From the NCBI GenBank assembly GCA_000969725.1, contig JXSR01S073091.1: DNA of 30,332 nucleotides; one strand, written 5' to 3'. The translations under genes and the position numbers were made by a program. Every line of letters begins with the position of its first letter. The stretch's first letter is position 1. The notes under the pieces were generated by a model. It did not search any database, was not told the DNA's origin, and was given only the letters and a program-made list of their open reading frames with translations. This stretch comes from Ophiothrix spiculata (lineage: Eukaryota; Echinodermata; Ophiuroidea; Amphilepidida; Ophiotrichidae). Of the stretch, positions 9,749 through 20,400 are shown in pieces.

Positions 9749-10038
9749 CATTTTCTTGATCCATTACATGGGTAATCACATGTATCCAGGAAGTGACAGC
9801 CATTGAACTAGAAAATCTTTATCCAGCTAGACAACTAGATCCAGGGTCCTGGAGATGCAGCGGGTTTTATGTTTGATCAATATGTGTGAAGTCACTACAA
9901 GCTTGTTGGTTTTAATGTGCATGTCAGTGAACTCAACACCAATTAATTAGTTAATACATAATGGTTGTCTTAAAGCTCTGTCCAAAAAGTCAGACAATTT
10001 GGACACTCATTTCATTTCAATTAACTGTTCCATTATAG
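9749..10038. other. Non-coding or intronic spacer
   Basis: No recognised content; ends in the TTCCATTATAG acceptor of the candidate exon that follows. Confidence 0.4.
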
Positions 10039-10146
10039 GTGGGCATTTCAGATCTGGTGGACTTCTGGGGTACAGGTTTGGGTGCTTGGAAAGGGTCTGC
10101 CCCCTGAGTGATGAGAACATCTTTGATGATAAAGATGTCTTATCAG
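10039..10146 (+). CDS. Candidate internal coding exon of an unidentified protein
   Basis: The stretch is bounded by an acceptor (CCATTATAG, AG at 10037-10038) and a donor (CAG/GTATAA at 10146/10147). It is 108 nt long, so symmetric (phase 1 on both sides). The consistent frame, from GGG at 10041, is open and encodes GHFRSGGLLGYRFGCLERVC followed by PLSDENIFDDKDVLS. The other two forward frames contain stops. The acidic GAT/GAG/GAT-rich second half looks like real coding sequence. I do not recognise the protein. It does not match HINT, the only other gene seen, although both are on the + strand and their phases are compatible. The gap 155 bp downstream may hide a partner exon. Confidence 0.35.
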
Positions 10147-10301
10147 GTATAAATATGGTCATATTCATGAGCTAGACTGCCTCAAAAGACTAAAAGATAA
10201 TTAATACATGTATGAACAGATTTTTAATGGCTAGACTACGTTCATGATGTCTTACATGAAGGATGAACACAAAAAATAGACAGTCATCTAATTTTGTATT
10301 A

Positions 10302-10816
10302 NNNNNNNNNNNNNNNNNNNNNNNNNNNNNNNNNNNNNNNNNNNNNNNNNNNNNNNNNNNNNNNNNNNNNNNNNNNNNNNNNNNNNNNNNNNNNNNNNNN
10401 NNNNNNNNNNNNNNNNNNNNNNNNNNNNNNNNNNNNNNNNNNNNNNNNNNNNNNNNNNNNNNNNNNNNNNNNNNNNNNNNNNNNNNNNNNNNNNNNNNNN
10501 NNNNNNNNNNNNNNNNNNNNNNNNNNNNNNNNNNNNNNNNNNNNNNNNNNNNNNNNNNNNNNNNNNNNNNNNNNNNNNNNNNNNNNNNNNNNNNNNNNNN
10601 NNNNNNNNNNNNNNNNNNNNNNNNNNNNNNNNNNNNNNNNNNNNNNNNNNNNNNNNNNNNNNNNNNNNNNNNNNNNNNNNNNNNNNNNNNNNNNNNNNNN
10701 NNNNNNNNNNNNNNNNNNNNNNNNNNNNNNNNNNNNNNNNNNNNNNNNNNNNNNNNNNNNNNNNNNNNNNNNNNNNNNNNNNNNNNNNNNNNNNNNNNNN
10801 NNNNNNNNNNNNNNNN
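10302..10816. other. Assembly gap (515 N)
   Basis: Run of undetermined bases. Open frames spanning it are artefacts. Its length may be an estimate. Confidence 1.
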
Positions 10817-11196
10817 TATATTTTATTAAAACAACATATGGAAGTGGTTTAATTCTCATTTATGGAAGATGTATTCTGTGTCAGTGCATAACGGATGCAT
10901 TTCCGCAGAACGATAACAGGCTTTAGTGCACAAAAGGTGTTTTGCCAATCATAAACAAAAACAAAGACTTAAATCAATGGGATTAGTGCTTTTTGATGAA
11001 CCAATGCTTTTTAACAATTGTGTATGTTGAACTTGAACATGTATAGTCAGTTCAAGGGATTGGTAAACATGTTAATGTTCAATGCTGAATATTTAGACAT
11101 GCATGGCCTAACAGTTTAAGCTCCTGGCATTCATAATACCAGACATTTATCTCCTTGAAAACGTTTTATAGAAAATACATATTTACCTCATTTGAC
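10817..11196. other. Non-coding, no recognised feature
   Basis: AT-rich sequence between the gap and a tRNA-like fragment. Nothing supportable seen. Confidence 0.6.
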
Positions 11197-11275
11197 CACA
11201 GGATTCGAAACCCGGGACCTCTTACCCGAAATATACTGGCAGAAGTGGGCACTGCATTCGAGCCTATCGCATAAG
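11197..11275 (-). mobile_element. tRNA-derived SINE head, decayed
   Basis: On the minus strand the sequence reads GGTCCCGGGTTTCGAATCC, a near-perfect pol III B box and T arm (complement of about 11201-11219). About 45 nt upstream is GGCTCGAATGCAGTG, an A-box-like stretch. It is unlike the SINE at 5250-5452 in its body. No intact cloverleaf. Confidence 0.5.
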
Positions 11276-11578
11276 TACACATACCCATTATGTCCAAAGA
11301 GATGTAATTTTGATCAAATATACACTGTAACACTCCATAAAGATACTAAATTTACCCATTATAAATACTCCCTGGAGTTGTTAGTTGCACAGAAATGTTG
11401 TCTGAAGATATGTACCTCTGTAACCAAGTACACAAACCAAACACAAATTGCTTGATTTCTCTGTTTTGTACAACATGGTCTTCATAAATTTAATTCAAAA
11501 ATGTTCCTTTCTTATATATGGAAAACGCAATTCCTGGTTTGTATTTTTCTTTTTATGCACAAATTACCGTTATGTGAT
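11276..11578. other. Non-coding, no recognised feature
   Basis: Short AT-rich spacer before the LINE tail at 11579. The small open frames have no recognisable content. Confidence 0.5.
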
Positions 11579-11800
11579 GCCTACCTACCTACCTGTCAGC
11601 GTTGCACATCTCTGCACCTGCTGCATGACCGGAGAGAATGTCCACATAGCACGATCTTGGGCCGCCACCTATGCTTCTTCAACAGATCATCTCAGTCCAA
11701 GGATGTTTAGGTGTCTCTGAACAACGTTTTTCCAAGTTGTCCTGGGGCGTCCCCTTCTGCGGTGCCCATGCGTTGATTTCCAATGGTATAAGATCTTTGG
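11579..11800 (-). mobile_element. LINE fragment, extreme C-terminus and tail
   Basis: On the minus strand from about 11791 the frame reads LYHWKSTHGHRRRGRPRTTW, then KNVVQRHLNILGLR, a stop, EEA and AQDRAMW. This is the usual order at the end of one LINE polymerase type (RRRGRPxxTW...LGLxxEEAxxxAQDRxxW). It finishes in a (GGTA)n run (complement of 11579-11594), a LINE-type tail. One or more stops show it is dead. It is a different LINE type from the one at 12920-13500 on the same strand. Confidence 0.75.
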
Positions 11801-12202
11801 AATTCTCTTTACTCTCCATGCAGGTTCTTATAGTCCCTGTTATGTGATTAAGTCCCTGTTTTGGCTTGAGTGTCTTGAGCAAGGGACCTTCAGCATCCTA
11901 ATCCAAAGTCAAACAGAACAAGCACTGCAGGTTGATGCTGCCTTGTATCTATAATTTTATCTGACATAGACTATTTTCTTTATTTACGATGTTTACATAT
12001 CTCCCATCTATGACATATTGACTTCCGACTGTTTTTGTGTGTCCATGAGCTAGTATTTTTGAGTACCAGTACTGTAATTTGTAAGGGTTACGATACGAGA
12101 CTTCAAACCTGCTGAGTAGTGGATTTCAGTGTCCTTTAGATAAGTGCTAATGCTGATGATGCTCCTCTCAACCCAAGTTTTAAATTGGGTACCAAACAAT
12201 TA
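11801..12202. other. Non-coding, possibly more eroded LINE
   Basis: Upstream (in minus orientation) of the LINE C-terminus, but no further motif could be read. Confidence 0.4.
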
Positions 12203-12372
12203 TTAGGCCCGGTCCAGACTCCACTATCATATCTAGAGTATTTTGCTTAGAATATTTATGCTGCTGACAAAATTACATAGGTCATCGAATAAAACACACA
12301 GGTTTATTCGATGACCTAGGAATATTCTAAGCAAAATATTCTATACGATATAGGAGTCTGGCCTGGGCCTTA
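12203..12372. mobile_element. MITE, family B, with TTA target duplication
   Basis: TTA (12203-12205) GGCCCGGTCCAGACTCC ... GGAGTCTGGCCTGGGCC TTA (12370-12372). The element is 12206-12369, 164 bp. Inverted arms continue inward with TATTTTGCTTAGAATATT on both sides. The centre is a near-perfect hairpin at 12278-12318 with stem TAGGTCATCGAATAAA and a loop of about 9 nt. The left arm has about 20 extra bases. GGCCC termini with TTA duplications suit PIF/Harbinger-type MITEs. No protein. Confidence 0.85.
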
Positions 12373-12919
12373 GTGGCAATGCTAAAAAGGTTGCTTACTT
12401 GCTTATGGCATTCCAGAGGAATGGACTCCAATGATGGCTTTCCACACAGATCTTTCCTGCATACAGTTCCTTGGGTCTTATTAGACTTTCCATTGACTTG
12501 CTGTACAAAATGGCTTCCTAAACACACCCAAAACTCAAGAATAAAGCAACTTGATTCTTCAACAGTGCCTATTCACAATTAGTTATGAACTCTTTAATAC
12601 AAAATGATGAAAAAACTATATCATTACCACAATTTTTTTCAATATATGGGATGTTGTGTTGAAAGTATTGACGTCTAATATCACTGACAGCCAAAAATTT
12701 AGTACTTGAATTCCCTACTCATTGTAGGGAAAGCCTTAAAATTTTAGCAAATCACTCCAAAATGGCATCGGAGCATCTTTAAATAAACCTAAATCTATAC
12801 TTAGAACAAAATATGGATCAAATGTAAAGCCCTTCCATATTATTGAGGGTTCAACTTTAGTTGATTTTTCTTATTTTAAAAACAGTAACTCGCGAACGCC
12901 AGTTTATTTAGTGTTGTGG
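12373..12919. other. Non-coding, no recognised feature
   Basis: Two overlapping ~66-codon open frames on opposite strands (12327-12582) have no recognisable motif. Otherwise AT-rich. Confidence 0.5.
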
Positions 12920-13500
12920 TCCCTATATTGTCTGATAGTAGGTTGATGTAATTCTTCCTTCATCATCTCTTCTAGCATAGTGCCCAGCAAATCTCATTCT
13001 TCTCAATCTCAGCCTCTCAGATATTGACATCATGTTCCCATGATACAGAACTTTGTTGGTGGTATGAGATTGCTATGATACATTATGTGCATTCCATAGC
13101 AGGCATGTGTAACAACCATTAAGTGATTTTTTTCTCAATTTTGCAATGAGTGTCCAAGTTTCAGCTCCATATTTCAATACTGATCCGACCATGGTGGCAA
13201 ATAACTAAAGTTTCTTAGGACTTTGCTTTTTATATTTTTGTTATGCTGTTACATGCCATCTGGGCCAGTGCCTTTCTTACATTGAAGTTCTTCTCACTGT
13301 TTGCAATCCAGGCACGTAGGTTTTTGAAATCCTGGACAATTTTGAGCTCTTTAAACAGCATTGCCTTTGTATTAAACTTCACAGGTTCTATCAACAACTG
13401 TTGATAGAACTTGTGATCATCAACAGCAACTCTAGCAACTGAAAGACTAATTGATGGCTGAAAGATACTGAGCAGGTTCATTTGGAGGTTTGGCAATCAT
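12920..13500 (-). mobile_element. LINE fragment, 3' part of the polymerase frame
   Basis: On the minus strand, 13496-13230 is an open stretch ending IVQDFKNLRAWIANSEKNFN then VRKALAQMACNSITKI. This fits the LINE block FKYLGSxIxxSEKDxxxRKxxAxxAxxxLxKI. After a frameshift comes LFATMVGSVLKYGAETWTL (about 13205-13140; the VLLYGxETWTL motif). Then ISERLRLRRMRFAGHYARRD (about 13025-12962; the R-x-RRxRFAGHxxR motif). The frame breaks show a dead copy. The preceding N-terminal domains are missing. Confidence 0.85.
13385..13410. repeat. Perfect 12-bp-arm palindrome
   Basis: GTTCTATCAACA, a 2-nt centre AC, and its exact complement TGTTGATAGAAC. It lies inside the LINE fragment. Possibly a small inverted duplication rather than a functional site. 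Confidence 0.8.
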
Positions 13501-13739
13501 TTTGCCTGACAACTGGCAGTCCCCCAAAGTCATCAAATGGGGTTGAATTGACTCTTTAGTACTATTGTAGTCCATCAAGAAGGACTCAATATTTTATGTT
13601 GTTGGTAAGGTTTTTGCTTAAATCTTTAATATTTTGAAGCTGTTACAGTTCAAAAATACTTCAAAAGGTCCTGTTATGGCAGTAGTAACTTTGACTTAGA
13701 CTCAATCTAAGTTTAAAGATCTACATCTTAAATCTCTTT

Positions 13740-13834
13740 ACCTGCTCTGTGGTTTGGAAGTCACGTTAAGCCGTTTGTCCCATGTACCCATGGGACTCCT
13801 TCAATGGGTATGCATGTCATGCAAGCTTGGTGTA

Positions 13835-13870
<36 letters not shown>

Positions 13871-13979
13871 CACAGATCCTGTTTGTGTATACCTGGAAGA
13901 ACAGTGCGAGTGCATTGAAGGGATAACCCAGGATAAAGAAGAAATAAATAGATAAATAAATAAATAAATACTGACCTAT
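13740..13979 (+). mobile_element. SINE fragment related to the one at 5250-5452, with internal microsatellite
   Basis: GGAAGTCACGTTAAGCCGTT at 13755-13774 and GTGTATACCTGG at 13888-13899 both occur, in the same order, on the minus strand of 5250-5452. Between them lies a (TTGA)n run at about 13836-13868. The piece ends in a (AAATA)n run at about 13943-13970, a plausible SINE tail. The tRNA head is absent, so this is 5'-truncated. Confidence 0.7.
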
Positions 13980-15304
13980 GTGTTTTTCTTCATCAGCATG
14001 TAGCACACCTCTTCTCCTCCTCTTTAGACCACAACATTTAAGCCCTGTCTTTCCAAGTGTTTGTTAAACTTAAATGGTCCCTTAAAAATCAATTAAGAAT
14101 CAAATTTTATATGGTATTACAAAATTTAAATGTGGTTCTTATATATTTGAGGGGTTTCTGGTTTTAGAAGCCAAGGCATTTAAAACGTACATGAAATTTG
14201 TTGTAGCTGTTTTTTACCATTCATACAAAATACAGGTACAACATATGGCTTCCCGCAACTCCAGAACTGAAAAAGTTACCCACTTGATGCTTTAATTTTC
14301 TATATATGTTGTAATTTTTACGGTTAGATAAAAAATTAATCTGGTCAATCATTGATGCTATCTTTCCTTAATGGACATGAAATATTTATCTTTTGATCAA
14401 CCTATAAAGTATAGAAAGGAAGGCACTTCTCTTAAGTTTCTGTTTGAAAAAGTGCAGCGAACGGTTACAAATTAATAAACTGTCAATCCAACGTTTTCTG
14501 GGTCATTACCTAGTCCCAAGGACCAATTAAGAATTTGATGATTTTTTAATAACAATTATAACCTGTTTTTCTTTTGTATTTTAAATTGAATTTTATGTAA
14601 TTGGCTCTTAAAGTTTATGTGAAAATTACCTAATTTTAATTGGTTTAATTATTTCTGTATGTAATTAAGAGCAATTTGGGTAACTTCTGTAATTATCAAC
14701 AACTATAGCCACGGTCATTTATTTTTTTAAGTTTCAGGTTTGGACAATTAAAACAAATTTTTTCATCACTATTTCTCTCTTTTTCATTTTAAATTAATAG
14801 ATACTTTGATAGTATTAAAGTAGTTGGGCACTCAATACACTATGTCTAATACAATATGTGTTTTGTACCAGGTAGCTGGAACCGGGGTACCAGGGAGCAT
14901 CACTAGCAAGAACATGCTTCTTGTTCAAAAGAGAACTTGCAAGCTCTTTCTAAAGAGAACATGGTCAGTTAGTTGGGGTTGATCACATGCAAACTGTAGT
15001 TCCTCCATGGTTTGAAACTTTATGCATCTACTTACCAGTATTTTAAAAATGTTGTGTGGGATTTAGAGTAGAATATTTATTTTTTTCTTGGTATCCTGTT
15101 GGGTACAACGTGAGATATGGTTATTAAAGCGTCAAATCACAGTGCCAATGTTTTGTGAATCACCCAAAAACCTGTGTGGGTTCTCCTTTGGAGGTTTACT
15201 ACATGGATTGTTAATGTTAAGAGGCAGTCAAATGTGGGTGTGGGGGTGTGAAGCCATGGGTGGGCTATGACTAATGTTTAACCCTAAGCCTGTCCGTTAA
15301 ATTA
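13980..15304. other. Non-coding, no gene supported
   Basis: AT-rich. An open stretch after a TTTTGTACCAG acceptor-like word (14875-14985) lacks a donor or recognisable protein and was not called. GTGTGGG and GGGTGGGC words near 15170-15270 precede and resemble the start of the foldback element at 15305. Confidence 0.5.
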
Positions 15305-16343
15305 GGTGTGGGCTATATGTAAGTCAAAATTGCTTTTTTCCGAATTTCTATCTGTCAACAGATTTTATGCATAGCAAATGATCTATCTCAACATGAAATG
15401 GCGAGAAAAATTTAATCGGGTCGAAGAAAAAAGTGTGCCGCGCCCTCTTGTGACCGTATGTCATTTTAGTGAAATTCTTGTTTATTTTACAAAAATTGTT
15501 ATTTATTTCACAATTCTTGGTCTTTTTGATTTGTTAATGGGTCAATAGTTATCAAGTAGAGTCCAAGGAACACAAATATGAAGTTTTTGTAAACCCTAGT
15601 CATTTCATATTCCTGAAAAGTGACGTTTTTGGACAAAATTCCAAGCGAGGGCGCTTATTGCAATTATGCGCAATTTCTACAACTTTGAATAAATTAATGT
15701 ATATAGATGTTAAGATACTCTCATGTTTAATTTACCCAAGAAATTTTAGCCGTTTACTCTAATTAGTTTGATCGTAGTACCCATTTGAACATTATTTTAA
15801 TGTTCCTATACATTTGTATAGGGAAAAGTTCGTTGACCCCTATGCTTTTACATAGGGTTATTATTGACGCATTTAAATGAGTCTAACTGACAAACTAAAA
15901 TAGATAGAAGGCTCAAATTTTGTAAGCAGATCAAACTTGATACCGCCTTGGCAACTGTTACCTTAAAATAAGCAAAAGCAATTTCTTTTGCGCATAATAA
16001 GTAAAAGCGCCCTCACACACAATTTTGAAGGAAAACATCAATTTTTACGACGACGAAATGTCTAATTGTCATAAAAACTCTTAACATGGATTTCATAACT
16101 TATTTACACATATTAAGACATTGAAATTGCTTCAAAATGTAAAAGATTTTTAGATGTAAAGCATTTTCTTCTCTAATACACAGAATTTAACTATGACGAC
16201 ACACTGACACAAGAGGGCACAGCACACTTTTTTCTTTGACCTATAACCAAAAATTTTGTCATTTCAAGTTGAGATAGGTCAAGTGAAACCAAAAAACTGT
16301 TGTCAAGACAAACTGAAAAATCACCCATTTATAAGCCCACTCC
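15305..16343. mobile_element. Large (~1.04 kb) foldback element
   Basis: Both halves are diverged inverted copies. The ends are TTAGGTGTGGGCT on the left and the complement TTAGGAGTGGGCT on the right. Inner matched blocks are ATCTATCTCAAC (about 15381) with GAGATAGGTC (about 16271); AAGAAAAAAGTGTGCCGCGC at about 15425 with GCACACTTTTTTCTTTG at about 16224; and GAGGGCGCTT...ATGCGCAA at about 15646-15671 with its complement at about 15987-16012. The arms are about 350-450 nt at roughly 75% by eye. The middle (about 15690-15950) is unpaired. No coding frame. Confidence 0.75.
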
Positions 16344-17697
16344 TAATTAAATGAACAGTTATTTTCAAAATTATGTGATGTCCTGAAATCTTCTCTTTCC
16401 AATGTTTGAATATGCAATTATACTTTGCAAAGGTGGAGGGGGTGATATTCAATATTGACTAGAGATATGGGTGATGTAATTACACCCCACCCATACCCCT
16501 GAAAAAAAATATCATTGTTATATTATGAATTCCTTATTTTTGATGGAAGATGACATGTTTTGGGTGTACACTTTTATTTTCAAGTAGTAGTGTACGAGGG
16601 GTGTCAGAAAGCTTTAAACATCACCCAGATGAAATACAGCCAGGAATGCAATGTTACGGGATTATTATGGCATCTTTGCATATCCACTATGTAAAGTACT
16701 GTTAACACATTTCTTCCACATTATACTGACTGTTCACGGGCAGCTATTTTAGAGACCTTATTCAGCCAAATAATCCATTTGTTTTTATTGAAAATTGACA
16801 TATTTAGGTCAGCCATGTTTTGTCATGTGATATCATCTGTCAACCGATTTCAAGATTTTGATATAAATAGAAAAAGGAGATTCCTTCTGTTTGCTGAGCA
16901 TGGTAATCTGCTTATCTTAATTTTGTATTTGCAGGTTGGTTTTGTGATTTGCAGGCCAGGCTAACATATTGTAAAATGTGTCTCATTTGCTTAAAATGAC
17001 CATTGTCCTTGAGAAATGTATACAAAAAATGGGCTTTTTATCACTTCAACCTGTTGCCGTTTTGATATGATAGGATATACAGGCACATAGAAACTCTTTT
17101 TAGAATGACTTTAGTATATTCCTACCAACCATAACTGATTTTAGTATGTCTGACCTTAGATTTTTGCGCGAATTGGTGAAATACAACAACTTAAACTGTT
17201 GTCCGTACACAGGAATTAGCTGAAATCGACAAATTTGACTCAATTTTTGATCAAACAACGGCTTATTTTACTCACACTGTATATTTCCAGATCATTTAGA
17301 AAGTTATTTTCAATTCATATGGATATGTAAAAGCAGTAACAAAGTCGAAGTCTTTCCATCCGTTGAATGGTTTTTGCGCGAATTTAAGATTTGTATACAC
17401 TTATATTACCCATTTCTGGACTTTTCCCACCATACATTTGTATAGCGAGTGCTGTGTGCAGTGATGCAGTAAAAATTATTCAGCGATTAAATAGTGAGAA
17501 AAAATATGTGAAAATTTTCCATATGTGATATCTATCGCCACCTGTAAAGAAAGTAAATATACTTTAATATTAGACAATTTTTGCACCATGATGCACTTAA
17601 CCCTAACCCCACTGAATCTCACAATATCCCATTCCACAAAGTTAAGAAATTCGCATAAGTCCAAATACGTCATAGACCCGAGTTAGCTATGATTACG
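16344..17697. other. Non-coding; contains a repeated TTTTTGCGCGAATT word
   Basis: TTTTTGCGCGAATT occurs at 17161-17174 and again near 17371, about 210 bp apart. CATACATTTGTATAG at about 17432 also occurs near 15808 inside the foldback element, so pieces of related repeats are scattered here. No gene recognised. Confidence 0.5.
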
Positions 17698-17775
17698 AAA
17701 GCCTGCTCAGTGGCTTGATATAGTGATAATTGGATCAGGGAAGATGGTGATCCCGGGTTCGAATCCAGGTGAAAA
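17698..17775 (+). mobile_element. tRNA-derived SINE head
   Basis: A-box-like TGCTCAGTGG (about 17704-17713) and a perfect B box GGTTCGAATCC (17756-17766) with CCCGGGTTCGAATCC context. The A-to-B distance is longer than in standard tRNAs, and no cloverleaf with a CCA-side acceptor forms. The body runs into AT-rich sequence with no definable end. Confidence 0.65.
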
Positions 17776-20094
17776 CCTGTGATTTTTGACTTGCAAATTT
17801 CCGAAGAAAAAATGAAGAAGTGGTCAAAAATGTTAGGGTTAGGGAAGAGGGAATAATCTGACCAAATTTCATCAGCACAGGTCCTTTCCTTCTAGACATT
17901 GTGTAATCCCCACTAATGTAATTGGTCTAAGACCAAATCTGATTTCCACAAAAAAATGGGGAACTGTTGAAACGGTGCAACCAAAATCTTGACAAAATCT
18001 ATTAAGATTATCTCTGAAATTTAATGGAAAACAATACATTTTGGCAATATTTCAGCTTTCTCATTATTTTGCAACAACCCTTTTCAGGCCGCCATCGGGT
18101 CTGTTCTGGTAATTGAGTGATGTTACATATACAAAACCCATTTTCTATGTTGTAATGTTTATACTCATACTAAACCTATGCAGGTCAACAACCGCATGTA
18201 ACAAATCTTATTCACATTTTTTTTTCAAACCATGTTATCACAAAAAAATGACAGTATCTTCCAATTTGCGGTTCTGTCAAAAAACTCGACTGAAGTGATT
18301 GAAAGTTAGTTTTTCCATGTGACAAACCAAGCATGCTTTACTATCATTGTTGAATGAAAGTCTACCTGCAGTCTGTTTACGCTGATTGCACTTGAACTTA
18401 AGTATACACAATTTTTTAAAGATATCTTAAAGAAACCACAAAAAATATCAATGAAAGGAGCAAATGCACTTTATATATTAAGTTGAATTGGACTCAGCTA
18501 GCCAAAGGTCAAAGTGTTTAAACTACTTATCCTTTCTTCTTTTAGAAATTGCCAATTTTCCTTAATTACGATAAAATTGTGAACAATTTGAGCTGGTATG
18601 CTATCTAAAAGGGCATCATTAAGATCAGAATTGGGTAATTAAACAAACAATTTGTGAAATTTCAAAATTCCAACCCACCTCCAATTATCAGTCATTACTC
18701 ATCGTCAAAATCAACATTTTTGGCTTCTTTTTCTGACTCATACACAAGATTTCTTAAGTAAAATTTATGTATGTACATATTGCACAATTATTGTAGTTAT
18801 TGTTTGTGCGTACACATTAACTCTTTTCTGTATATTGTGTAATAGGTTGTTTGTTTGTTTAGAGCTATTCAACTTATTTATTATGATAATGTATAGTAGG
18901 AGTTTTGAGTATTTTCTTGGACCTTAATGAAGCATAAATAATGCAATGTTCCCTGTCAGGTTGTGTGATATACAAATGCAATATTGTTTCAGGAAAAGTA
19001 TTGTTTAAAGGGGCCATTATACAGTAGTCGAAAAGAACACTTGCATGTATTTTAATGGATTCCCTTAAAACTGATGAATTTTAATTCAAATAACTAAAAT
19101 TTGCACTTAATGGAACAATTATTTAAGGGAATCCCTTCAACATGTTAAATCTTATCAAGTTAAGGCAGGGGAGGCATTTTGGGGCATCTTTCAGAGTTGC
19201 CCTTAGATGACATGGGTAAGTGTAAAAGTAGAGAGCCCACATGGCTGGGTCCCCATGTAACCATTTTAGGCCAAGGTTGAAATGGTGTGAAACATTTTGA
19301 AAATACTTTAAATTGTTCATTCTACCCGGCTGTCATTTCTAAAAAGTGAGGTGTTTTTTTATGATTTTTTTTCCAAAAATGAGAAATCTAAAAATAGTCT
19401 ATACAGAAAAAACAATATATGTATAAACTTCATTTTTGCAGTTACCCATTAAGACTGTAGATATGAAAATATAATTATTTTTCATTTTGACAAACATTTT
19501 AAGGAAAAATCATCATTTTTGACAGTTTTTCTGATTTTTCCCAAAAAATGGCATTTTTAAACACATTTTTCAAAAAATACGAATTCTAAAATTCAAATAT
19601 CGCAATTATTTTGACTAAATCAAGTAAAAGTATAAGCAGACGTCTCTGGGTGCAAGTGTAAACACTTTTAATAGTTTGAGTGCTTCATTGAAACAAGGGC
19701 ATTTATATTTAATGAATATGGCACTGGTCCCAAGATGTTGGATTACAGCTAGGGTTACCTCATGACATGCAGCAGAGGTAGTCATGTTATCAATAATCAA
19801 AGGAACAGTATTTTACACCATTTCTGCAAAATCAATATTATAGTATTTTTTCTATGTTTCATACATACTTTTAGACATCTAACTACTGGCACCTGGTATA
19901 CAGGGATGCTTATTATAGGTCTTCAGGCCGGTGCATATCGATGGGTGGGTCAGCGGCAGAGTCTGCAAACTCAACTTGATAGATGAAAAGGCAAAGTTTA
20001 GATTACTAAAGAACACAAAGTGTGACAAACATAATTACCACAAAACACAGAGATTAATATATCTCATTTTCCCCTTCTTTTATATCTATCAATA
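17776..20094 (+). other. Presumed HINT intron sequence, no exon recognised
   Basis: If the HINT exon at 20837 has earlier exons further left, this is its intron. I searched for the HINT core (residues before the GYR-V-V-N-E-G region and the QAPxHFLVIPK block) on the + strand by eye and found none. A 13-bp inverted pair GGATTCCCTTAAA (19057-19069) and TTTAAGGGAATCC (19122-19134) could form a hairpin. TTTAAAGGGGCCATTATACA at about 19005 resembles the terminus at 2747. Confidence 0.4.
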
Positions 20095-20156
20095 GGCAGC
20101 AGCGCTTTGAAACAGTTGTATAAGGCGCTCTATAAATGCTGTGTATTATTATTATT
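20095..20156 (+). mobile_element. SINE/LINE 3' tail
   Basis: AGCGCTTTGAAACAG, AAGGCGCTCTATAAATGC and a (TTA)n run form the well-known style of 3' tail shared by many retroposons of aquatic animals. The 5' part is not recognisable. Confidence 0.65.
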
Positions 20157-20235
20157 ATCAATGAAGCTAGTCATAGGTTGCAGTCAAGAGTTGCAGTCTG
20201 GCAAATACATGTACCTCCACATGATAGGAGGAAGA
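20157..20235 (+). pseudogene. Possible decayed duplicate of the HINT last exon
   Basis: ATCAATGAAG, then GTCAT, GCAGTC and finally ATGATAGGAGGAAG parallel ATCAATGAAG...GTCAT...GCAGTC...GTGATTGGAGGAAG in the real exon at 20839-20904, in the same order and on the same strand. Insertions break the frame. In the HINT frame the HxHxH residues are lost (it reads QIHVPPHDRRK). The match stops where the foldback at 20239 begins, and starts at the (TTA)n SINE tail, so both ends were disturbed. Chance similarity cannot be excluded by eye. Confidence 0.4.
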
Positions 20236-20238
20236 TTT

Positions 20239-20400
20239 AGGTATTCAAACACGCTACAGAGTTGTTCATCGTGAATCTACAACGATCCATCCATGCGCGA
20301 GAGTGGCTTAAGCCACCCGAGCGTGATAAAAATATGCCGACGCATCAGATGCAGAGTTGTTGATTCACGATGAACAACTCTGTAGCGTGTTTGAATACCT
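20239..20400. mobile_element. Foldback element with 45-bp terminal inverted repeats
   Basis: AGGTATTCAAACACGCTACA... (20239-20283) and its complement (20356-20400) match at 44 of 45 positions. The spacer of about 70 bp contains the palindrome TGGCTTAAGCCA. Near-perfect arms suggest a young or conversion-maintained hairpin. The target duplication is unclear (TTA or TTT on the two sides). Confidence 0.85.

Noticed and set aside
10263-10926. Open frames of 186-210 codons
   Set aside because: They consist almost entirely of undetermined bases in the assembly gap.
13838-13970. Minus-strand frame 13761-14006 with SINQSINQSIN repeats
   Set aside because: It is a translation of the TTGA and AAATA microsatellites in a SINE fragment.
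14875-14985. Possible exon after TTTTGTACCAG with an open frame ending at TGA
   Set aside because: Composition is unremarkable, there is no donor or poly(A) context and no recognised protein.
16779-16964. 61-codon open frame starting MFLLKIDIF
   Set aside because: Short, AT-driven, no motif or splice context.
17698-17775. Functional tRNA gene
   Set aside because: B box is perfect but the A-to-B distance is long and acceptor and anticodon stems do not pair; a SINE head fits better. The same applies to 5381-5452 and 11197-11275.
17830-17845. TTAGGG telomere-like words
   Set aside because: Only two adjacent copies here, and single GTTAGGGTTAG-type words at about 3520 and on the complement near 17600; not an interstitial telomere array.
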